Below, in pieces: positions 45,002-53,268 of a stretch of 64,000 nucleotides of DNA. Numbering within the stretch: position 1 is the stretch's first letter; each line of letters begins with the position of its first letter. Source of the stretch: Nematostella vectensis (taxonomy: Eukaryota > Cnidaria > Anthozoa > Actiniaria > Edwardsiidae). The stretch lies in the NCBI RefSeq assembly GCF_932526225.1, contig NC_064037.1, positions 17,150,471-17,214,470 on the forward strand, read 5' to 3'. The notes beneath the pieces are model-generated. The model worked only from the letters and a program-made list of their open reading frames with translations. It was not told the origin of the DNA and ran no database searches. The position numbers were made by a program, and so were the translations under genes.

Positions 45002-45516
45002 TCAAAAGGATATTTTCATTAAAATGAACCGATAATTGTGAACGCGCGTCTCAAAAAATGAGGAACTGTACGTATCGGAACACCGCCTATTTATTCAAAT
45101 AGGAGAAAAATACTTTTCCTTGTCAGAAATCAAACCAATTTGAATGAATGCAGTACAGTATGGCAGTGGTAAACAAATAGTAACAAATGACAAGCATCAA
45201 CCGAAGACCTGTGGCAACAGCAAAAGGCTGAACTATTGCCAAATATGAACAGGAACACAGGTTCCAAGACTGAGAATTCGTGCCATAACCGCTATACCCG
45301 CCATACCCGGAGTATCCGGTGTATTCTAAACAAACTTGAACATTCTTTGATTATGAATTCAGTCTCGACCTCATGCTTAATCTATTCCATTCAACAATAC
45401 TATGACATTAGTAGTAACTGTAAGTTTCTTACGATTTAGAAATCGTTCAACTTTGTTCTGAATACACCGGGTATTCCGGGTTTGACGGGTATAGCGGGAA
45501 CTGATCGAATTTATTA
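45002..45516 (+). repeat. Left-end repeat R1
   Basis: Begins TCAAAAGGATATTTTCATTA and matches R2 in direct orientation along about 515 bp, for example GAACCGATAATTGTGAACGC against GAACCAAGAATTGTGAACGC. Its distal part contains a long imperfect hairpin: CCGCTATACCCG to GGTGTATTC (45289-45326) pairs with GAATACACC to CGGGTATAGCGG (45460-45497), extending inward. The hairpin is also present in R2, so it predates the duplication. Confidence 0.8.
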
Positions 45517-45662
45517 CTCTTGTGTTAGTTTGTAAGTAGAATCATAGCGGGTGTTGTTTCACGCATGTTGTTGTGAGAAATGCATACTTTTGTTTTATTT
45601 CTACTGAGTTACGTAATCATCTTTGTGTTCCCTATTGAAAATGAACAAACAACCGTCTTACA

Positions 45663-48600
45663 ATGGCATTACTGAAACTACCCAATGATAAAGCAATGTG
45701 GCTACTCTATATAAAGAGACAGAAAAAGGCAAGAATCAGTTCATTCACTATGAGTAAGCCGTGCTCTCAGCTCAACAGCAAGCTCATAAGGGATGCGGCC
45801 GAATGCCACCTCGTCGGACCAATACAGAACCTCTGTTCTGTCATATCATTTAAATGCATCTGGAGGGTAGATGAAATAGAAAACGCGTGGTCGTGGATTT
45901 GTTCAAAAAGAGAAGAATGCGATACAGCGCTGGCGAAACTTAAAGAAGTCTCATTTTTCTTCTCTGCCATAAGCACGTCTAAGCTGAAGCAAGCTAAAAT
46001 GTCTGAAGAGGTAAGATTGTGAAAACTATATAAACATATTTTTTTCGCTATTTACTTTCTTTAAATATACTTTTGGTTTTTTTTTTGCAGGCAGCAAACG
46101 AAGAGTCAGGACGAGATGACGAGGAGACGGTCGTTGCATCTCAAGTTTCTACGCAGGGGAAGCAAATATATCCTGCGATTTCCTACTGGGTTGCATGCCA
46201 GACTATTAATGGGTCGCCAGTGAATCCCCTGACCATACAGAGAGCGCTATCGGGCTTTGGAATTGAAGTGTATATGTCTAGGACTTCAAGGAAAAAGTCA
46301 GTCTTTACAGACCAGCTATGCCAGGTTTTGAAAGACCACAAGAATCCCTGCATGGTGGAGTTCACAAACAAATCATTTCAGTTCTTTCTAGGGTAAGTGG
46401 AAATAAACACATTATTATGTAAACGGGGATATTTTCCGTAATTTTCATGCCTTTTCGTGCCCCTTTCCCTATTTTCCACACATTAAGGTTAAAATAACAC
46501 GAAAGTTACCACGCTAATAGCATTCAACCTATGTGCCGATTAATGAAAATAACCTTAAATTGTCTTATTGTTTTAATTATACAGTAAACTGTGTGATGAG
46601 CTGGGTGAGGAGATAGACGAAGAAGGGCTATTCGAGGCAAATGAGCATGTTGTCCGGATAAGAGTTTGCAGGCAAACTCTTCAGACAATCTTGCGAGAAG
46701 CAACATCTAAACTTCACAAAGCAGGATTGCAACTTGACTGTTTTGGCCTACTTGACGAATCCCTGCCGTGTTCAATTCCAGTTGAAATAACACCCCTGTC
46801 TGGTCCTCTTGCCGTGCTAATCAAAGACATCGAAAGGGCAATGGATAAATTAGAATACGTAGCGTTCAAGGGATGTGTCTACCATCTGACCCCTGGAGCC
46901 ACCTACACATACAGCCAGTTGTGTACCATGAAAGCATTCCTTCACTGCCTGATGGCGAACAATGGCTTCAGAGATAGGCTTGTGAAGCACTTCCCACGAG
47001 TGCTAACCATACTGGGCGACGAGGAATGCCGAATGATTCCCCAACTGCACATAGAACGAGACTTGGTGGAAGTGAACGACGGTTGGTGCTGGTCATTTGC
47101 ATCTAATCAATTTGTCAATAACGCCATCTCAAAAAGTCAGGTAATAATATCGTAATGGTTAAGTTAATGACACGGCTTTCGGGACCTAACAAATGCATTC
47201 TTTGTCCATGTTTCTAGAAAGGCCATGTATCGCCGAGAGCATTTATCAAATATCGCCATACAGATGAGCCAAATCCACGATATTTTAGGGAAACATTACA
47301 GAATAGCCTGGATGACAGTCAGATAGCGGAGTTCCTGCGAGACTTTCTTGACCTCTTCCGTCCGAAGGTCTATAAGCAGAAAGTACCATGTGCCATTGGT
47401 CCACCGGACAGCGGCAAAACTAGTTTGTTTGCACCCGTCTTCCAAGTCATCCCACTGGAAAGAATTGCACGCGTCACCAAGCAGAAGGGCTTTTCAAAAT
47501 CAATGATAAACGCGGAAACAGAAGTAATCTTCCTGGATGAAGCGTCCGAATCAATCCTTGACATTGATGACTGGAAGATCTTGTGCCAAGGGGGGTATAC
47601 AGCCCACGACGCAAAGTGGAAAGGTGCGGCTGGATTCAAAATGACAGCATCAATGTTCATCACTTGCCAGCAGGAGATGAACTTCGGGCCACTGCACAAC
47701 GCCGCCATGGATAAGCGGCTCAACAAGTACACCTTTAAAAGCCTTCTATCCGTCGATCCCGAGGCCCATCAATGGCTGTCAACCCATGCCATGGATTGCA
47801 TTGTGTGGGCTTCCAGGAATGCAGCGCCAAGACGGGTAATTGGTTTACTGTCAGATAACTTAGTCTAATAATGTGTTTGTTTTTTCTCAACTTGTTTAAT
47901 TAATTTCCTTACAGTCAAGTGCTCCAACACCTGCATCAACCGATGCAGGCCTGAGTTTAACAGAAATCGCACGGGTGGCGGCAGTTGATCTGTCTGATGG
48001 GGATGCTGACGAGGATTGCGTTGAAGAATCTTGCTGCAGCAACACGGAAACAGGCAAGTTAAGTGCGCGTTGTATTAAACTTCAAATTTAACCACTAATT
48101 AGGCTTGCTTCTACCTTTTTAGATGGAGACGAGGATAACCATTCTGGCACTGACGCAGAGACGTTCAACAAAATGGAAGCTGAGTATCGCAACTGCCAGC
48201 CATTCAGCATGCGAAAGCGACAGCTCAACATTTTACTAGAGAAGATGAAAGGAGAGAGGAGTTTGCGCCAGCAACTAAACAAGGCCCGTAAATCTAAAAT
48301 GCTGAAAAGCCGAAGTAAAAGACTGGTGGATCTGGGAGTTCCACACAACTTGATGGAATTATTACCGGAAGACCCCGAAGATCCAATGCCCGAGGAAATA
48401 ATCGTGGAACTAGGCCGGATTAGAGAGGATCACCAGAAGTCTGAGGCTGAGAAGAGGAAAGTCATGGCAAGAGCGGCATTCGAGAGCCATTGGGTGAGAG
48501 CGACTGAGACTAAGCTGCACCGATGTTCGTCGAGATTGCAATCAATCACGGACGAGGCGTTGAAAAGCGCTAAAGCGTTGGTGCAACTTGTCAGCGACAA

Positions 48601-49122
48601 GCTCAAAAGTCACCATACCAACACTGGAACTCTGGCTTGCGAGACCGCTATTGAGGAAAGACGGAAGGCGTTCATCAGCTGGGGGCTCCTCGACCAACGA
48701 TGTGCGCACTTGTTGCTAAACTTATGGGATCCGCTACCGAGCTGCGACGATGAGGCAGACAGTGACCAAGATTCTTTGTTTCGAGACAGCGGATGCCCAT
48801 CCCAGACACACACCCCTCCTCGCCAAGGCTCAAGTGACGATATGCCAGAGGTAAACATGTGTTTTTGTTACCTTTTTGCTGATCAAATTATTCGAGCCTT
48901 TCTCGCTTTTGTCCATTTTAGATACCAAAGACCCCATCATGGAGCCCAAAACCAAACAGATGGGAATCACCAGGGATAGAATTGATGGCATTCACTACAC
49001 TGGCCAAGCGCCGTTCCCTCACCCAGACTCCAAAGGGGCGACGCAACCGACTCAAGTTTCGTAAACCGCAACCGACAGACAAAAGGCAAACAAGACTGGA
49101 CGGTTTTCTCAGCCAAATGTAA
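45663..49122 (+). CDS. Seven-exon SF3 helicase protein (963 aa)
   Basis: Exons 45663-46010, 46091-46392, 46585-47140, 47218-47835, 47915-48053, 48123-48850 and 48922-49122 join in frame through six introns (five GT-AG, one GC-AG at 48054) to a 963-residue protein. The SF3 ATPase core has Walker A GPPDSGKT (463-470), Walker B EVIFLDEAS (about 504-512), motif C-like MFITCQQEMNF and an arginine finger-like DKRLNKYTF. The family is that of parvovirus NS1 and papillomavirus E1 helicases, which unwind replication origins. No HUH nuclease motif is seen. The C-terminal third is basic and helical and ends KRQTRLDGFLSQM, a near-PIP box. AATAAA at 49192 is the polyadenylation signal. An alternative start is Met at 45750. 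Confidence 0.82.
45708..45752 (+). promoter_or_regulatory. Possible TATA/initiator with alternative start
   Basis: CTATATAAAG at about 45708-45717 is followed some 30 bp later by TCAGTTCATTC and an ATG at 45750 in the SF3 frame. This is an ideal TATA-to-start layout and would shorten the protein by 29 residues relative to the 45663 start. Which start is used cannot be decided here. Confidence 0.4.
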
Positions 49123-49430
49123 TCTTTTTTTATGTTCTGTAAACACGATATTCTTCCTGATACTCTGTATAACAAAGTCGCCATAAAGTCTGAATAAAGT
49201 CGTGTGCCCGCATATACGCACAACGCTACGTAATGATACCAATTGTCAAGATTACTTAAGAGATTAAAGGTATTTTACCTACACAAATACAATTAAGGGT
49301 ATTCGTAATGCACACTTTGTAAGACGCTTGTTAGTCCGATCTTGTGGCGTGATATATTCAGTTTTACTAAATACAAAGAAACATGTCGAAACGCCAAAAT
49401 TAGAATGACTGTAAGTACATCATGTCCCAC
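49123..49430. other. Intergenic region between convergent genes
   Basis: About 300 bp between the stop codons of the helicase and recombinase genes. It holds AATAAA at 49192 for the plus-strand gene. No evident polyadenylation signal for the minus-strand gene and no further frame were found. Confidence 0.5.
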
Positions 49431-51209
49431 CTAGCCTTTCCTGTCTAAGTGGTTATCTATGGTGGTGTATTTTCTGTTTGCTCGATTGAGCAACGAGTTG
49501 GGGCTCCTCCCTTTTTGGAAATGGAAGTCGGGGTCTCTTAAGATCGAAGTCCACTGTCCGAACCCGTATCTTTTGAGACCAACTTTAAGATACTTGTCCT
49601 CTTCGGGCATAAATAGGAGCGATTTTCTGCGAGCCGGGCACAGTTCTGTCATCAAAAAAGCGTCTTCGCGCTTCTGCTTTGCCGGTAGTTTTCGGGCTGA
49701 AGGCTTCATTCTCGCTGCTGGCGGTGTGGAGATTTCTTGAACTTCGTCCGTTGAAGAGCACGACTTCGTGCAGTCGTCTTGATCCTCTGAAGAGTTTGAA
49801 AGGTCGGAGAGCCTCGTTAGAACTTCTTTGTCCAGCTTGGTGCCACTGTCGCCGTGTAGTTTTTCGAGGCATTCGCGCGCCTTTGTGGCGACTTCGCGTG
49901 AACGCTGCTTGCGATAGTGCACTTTGGCGACGTTCGAGCTGTGCTTCTGATCTTCAGAGATGGCGCTTCGATCGGCACTTTTTAGCACTTTGCAGCTAGA
50001 CGTCTCGACGATTTGTCGGTATCGTGTGGGGTGAACATACTTGCCAGTCGCTTCAAACACAAGTTTGCTCATCAGCTCACCGAGCTTGTTGTGCTGACCC
50101 CCGTTTCTCGTAACTAGGACGTACTCACACTTGGGTTTGAGTAGCGGGCGAATGTAGGTTATGTATCCCTCGAGCACACTCATGTTTGTGTCGGTCAGAA
50201 GGAGCGAGTCGAAGCCGTACTTGCCCGCTGTTTTGAACATTTTCTGGTCGACAAAACCTCCGTTAGTCTTGGCAGTGCGCACCATGTCCACAGTCAGATA
50301 CTGATACGTCATTGGCCGCGAGCCCTTGACTTGGATAAACAGATAAACGGCGAGAAATTTAGTGGCAAACGACAGATCAAACGGAGACGCCCTGTCGGGC
50401 GTGTCCTTGCACGTTCTCAGCACGGCCTCGTAGCGGGGCAAGTAGCGAGACACCACACCAAGGAGCTCGTCCATGGTTGCCCAGTGCCCTTTGGCCTCTA
50501 GCACATCGATGTCTAAATCGCTAGTCCACTGTAGTCGCATCATTTTTGAGACGGTCTTACGCACCTTTTTCAAGTATGTGTCCGTCGTAGACAGCCCTCT
50601 AAGCACCGCTTCCGATACTCCGTTTACTTTCCTGTAGGCCACTAGTTCTGCAATGGCGTCCAGGTATCCGATTCGACCGGCATGACCCAACTGCCACTCG
50701 CTCTGCATTGAATCGGCAAACTTGAAAAGTAGATTAGGCGAACACAAGCAAAAGTCCACAATATCTAATGTGAGATGATCCTCGTCCTCGCTGCAAAATT
50801 TCAGAAACTTCAAGCATTTGCTAACCAGTTGCTGCGCTTGTCGATCACTTTTGCAGCCCCCACCACTGCCCTTGAGCCACGCGGTAAATTGCTCAGCAAA
50901 CGTGCAAGACATGTCAAACGATGGGACGCCATTACTTGAACGTCGTTGCCCCTTCTCCTTTTCCATTTGGCTTCGGGAAGCTTCGATGTCTGAGTCGCTG
51001 GGTTTCTCATCAAAGTAATAAAACCATGGGTGCTTTTTCTTGACGTGTTTTCTACACCCTCTTTGAGTTCCAAACCCATCGTTATGGCAGTCTGGTACAG
51101 GGCAATGAAACAGCCCGTCATTTTCGTCTTCTTCTAAGTGCATTCTTTTTGGTTTCTTCGCAGCATTTGGAAAAGGCGACCAGTTTATCACATTACCCTG
51201 CTTTACCAT
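49431..51209 (-). CDS. Tyrosine recombinase with C2H2 and Myb/SANT domains (592 aa)
   Basis: An unbroken single-exon frame. A C2H2-like finger (FHCPVPDC to RKHVKKKH; ligands near C36, C41, H55, H60) is followed by an acidic linker and a core-binding helical region (about 105-260). The catalytic domain has the whole tyrosine-recombinase set: Arg in VKGSRPMTYQYL (R298), Lys in MFKTAGKYGF, HPTR (H393, R396), and His plus the nucleophile Tyr in KHSSNVAKVHY (H423, Y432). A Myb/SANT-like domain lies at about 533-580 (PEEDKYLKVGLKRYGFGQW). This is a Crypton-like DNA recombinase with extra DNA-binding domains. It likely cuts and joins the ends of the element. Confidence 0.85.
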   Translation of the reverse strand: MVKQGNVINWSPFPNAAKKPKRMHLEEDENDGLFHCPVPDCHNDGFGTQRGCRKHVKKKHPWFYYFDEKPSDSDIEASRSQMEKEKGQRRSSNGVPSFDMSCTFAEQFTAWLKGSGGGCKSDRQAQQLVSKCLKFLKFCSEDEDHLTLDIVDFCLCSPNLLFKFADSMQSEWQLGHAGRIGYLDAIAELVAYRKVNGVSEAVLRGLSTTDTYLKKVRKTVSKMMRLQWTSDLDIDVLEAKGHWATMDELLGVVSRYLPRYEAVLRTCKDTPDRASPFDLSFATKFLAVYLFIQVKGSRPMTYQYLTVDMVRTAKTNGGFVDQKMFKTAGKYGFDSLLLTDTNMSVLEGYITYIRPLLKPKCEYVLVTRNGGQHNKLGELMSKLVFEATGKYVHPTRYRQIVETSSCKVLKSADRSAISEDQKHSSNVAKVHYRKQRSREVATKARECLEKLHGDSGTKLDKEVLTRLSDLSNSSEDQDDCTKSCSSTDEVQEISTPPAARMKPSARKLPAKQKREDAFLMTELCPARRKSLLFMPEEDKYLKVGLKRYGFGQWTSILRDPDFHFQKGRSPNSLLNRANRKYTTIDNHLDRKG

Positions 51210-51608
51210 CTCTTGTCAGCAACGGTTAATGCGAGAATGAGAAACGTATGCGGCGTACCGCATGTTTAATGCTATCAAATAAGTGAAAAGAGCCAATCAA
51301 TCACTGCCACGCGACAGCCTCGAAATAGTGGCAGCAGTCTATTGGTTGGGCACGATAAACCAAAATGGCATGCCCAAGCAAGCCTCGGCATGCCCTTGCT
51401 TTTGCACAGCTTGTGCGAGTCTAGGCATCGCTTTGAAAGATCATATCTTTAGAGATTGAGAAACAAAACCATAGATGCGGAACTTTTGTTCATGTTTTCG
51501 AAAAAGGGAACACCCCACTTCGGTCCATTGTGGCCCTTTTGTTGTTCCTTTTCGCAAAGAAACGGCACCATTTAGGCCAAATCGGTCCCACTGTTCCTAT
51601 ACTTTTAA
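51210..51608. other. 5' region of the recombinase gene
   Basis: Non-coding. It contains GGCATGCCCAAGCAAGCC and then TCGGCATGCCC (51367-51399), and from 51490 GGGAACACC/TTGTTCC motifs that lead into the X1 right-end repeat. Confidence 0.5.
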
Positions 51609-52104
51609 CCACTTAGGAACAGGCGTTCCCTTTTAAGTCTATTAACCGTAGCAAACAGGAACTTTTGTTCTTTTTGAGTGGTGGTCCTCAATTGGGAACG
51701 CGTCAAAAAAGGAACTGTTGTTCCTAATTGCATCAATTAGGACCAACAGTTCCTTTGTGGGCTTCGAAAAGGGAACATTTTGTTCTTCATTGTACAAACA
51801 AGTCCTTTTGTTCCGAAGCGTGCCATTAGCGTTCCGATTCTTCACCTCTAAACGGAACAACCGTTCCGTTAAGTGATAATTTATTCAGTTCCTTTCGCGG
51901 ATATAGGAACACAACAAAAAACACGCGGAACTGTTTTCGAATTTTAAAACGTCTCGTGTGTAGCTCAATCAAAATAAACCTCAAACGCGAATAGAGCAAG
52001 CCCTCATAAACTACCTCAAGCAGTATCACGGTAACTTTGGCGTTCTATCGTTGCGCATACCGAAATTAAATGCAGAATAATCAAATTAGGGAAACGTATA
52101 TGAT
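51609..52104 (+). repeat. Right-end repeat X1
   Basis: Matches X2 closely in direct orientation, from CCACTTAGGAACAGGCGTTC to AACGTATATGAT. It is full of GGAAC/GTTCC motifs. A near-perfect hairpin has arms GGAACTGTTGTTCCTAATTG (51711-51730) and CAATTAGGACCAACAGTTCC (51734-51753) around a 3-base loop. Such structures could be recombinase or helicase binding sites. Confidence 0.75.
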
Positions 52105-52225
52105 CGTTTTCCAAATTTTTGTTCCTCTGCCTTTCGGCTCGCTGGCAGATTTTAACGGTCAGTCGCACTTGGAATATTGAGGTTCGTGAGGCATTGCTCT
52201 TTCGATTTGCATTCAAAAACTAAAT

Positions 52226-52755
52226 TCAAAAGGATGTTATCATTAAAATGAACCAAGAATTGTGAACGCGCGTTTCAAAAAATGAGGAACGGTACGTATC
52301 GGTACAGCGCCTATTTAGTCAAATTGGAGAACACTTGTCGTTGCCAGAAATCAAACCAATTTAAATTAATCAGTAAAGCATTGCAGTGGTAAACAAATAG
52401 TAACTTATGACGAACATCAACCGAAGACCTGTGGCAACAGCACAAGGCTGAACTATTGCCAAATATGAACAGCAACACACGTTCCAAGGCTGAAAATTCG
52501 CATTTAATTAAAAGTAAACAATCAGCTAACAAAAATAATAACAAGTCAGAGAGATAAATCCCATCAATACACGCTGTACCCGCCAACCCCAGAGTACCCG
52601 GTGTAGTCAGAACAAAGTTGAACGGTTTTAAAGACATAATCAACTTACAGTACAACTGGGATCAATATTGAAGGGGTTTAACGCATGGGGTTGAGACCCA
52701 TACACCGGGTACTCCGACTATGGTGGTTATAACGGGAAATGCCTGAATTTATTAA
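52226..52755 (+). repeat. Left-end repeat R2
   Basis: Direct copy of R1, beginning TCAAAAGGATGTTATCATTA and retaining the internal hairpin (TGTACCCGCC to ACCCGGTGTAG against ACACCGGGTACTCC to GGTTATAACGGG). Divergence from R1 by substitutions and small indels suggests that the copy is not recent. Confidence 0.75.
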
Positions 52756-52784
52756 CAGAACACATCCAAGTTAGCTGACAATAC

Positions 52785-53268
52785 CACTTAGGAACAGGCG
52801 TTCCCTTTTAAGTCTATTAACCGCAGCAAACAGGAACTTTTGCTCTTTTTGAGTGGTGGCCCTTAATTGGGATCGCGTTAAAAAAGGAACTTTGTTCCTA
52901 ATTGCATCAATTAGGACCAACAGTTCCTTTGTGGGCTTCGAAAAGGGAACATTTTGTTCTTCATTGTACAAACAAGTCCTTTTGTTCCGAAGCGTGCCAT
53001 CTACGTTCCGATTATTCACCTCTAAACGGAACAACCGTTCCGAATTTATTCAGTTCCTTTCGCGGATATAGGACACAACAAGAAACACGCGGAACTGTTT
53101 TCGAATTTTAAAACGCCTCGTTTGTAGCTCAATCAAAATAAACCTCAAACGCGAATAGAGCAAGCCCTCATGAACTACCTCAAGCAGTATCACGGTTATT
53201 TTGGCGTTCTATCTTTGCGCATAGCGAAATTAAATGCAGAATAATCAAATTAAGTAAACGTATATGAT
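52785..53268 (+). repeat. Right-end repeat X2
   Basis: Direct copy of X1 with the same GGAAC/GTTCC motifs; the hairpin is shortened in its left arm (52887-52929). Similarity to X1 stops at GTATATGAT. The sequence that follows, GATGTGAGTGAAGAATACGC, resembles the microsatellite at the left border of the whole block. Confidence 0.75.

Larger units (their letters stand above)
45002..53268. mobile_element. SF3-helicase/tyrosine-recombinase element plus tandem deletion copy
   Basis: A block flanked by GATGATGTGAGT-type sequence contains, in order: left-end repeat R1 (45002-45516), a plus-strand SF3 helicase gene, a convergent minus-strand tyrosine recombinase gene, right-end repeat X1 (about 51609-52104), about 120 bp, then left-end repeat R2 (52226-52755) and right-end repeat X2 (52785-53268). 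R2-X2 looks like a copy of the element that has lost its genes. Tyrosine-recombinase DNA transposons (Cryptons) lack inverted termini, like this one. I know no described Crypton with an SF3 helicase partner, so the assignment is tentative. Confidence 0.7.

Noticed and set aside
45663..49122. A parvovirus-type Rep with HUH nuclease
   Set aside because: No His-hydrophobic-His motif with a downstream Tyr was found in the N-terminal half; only the helicase core is supported.
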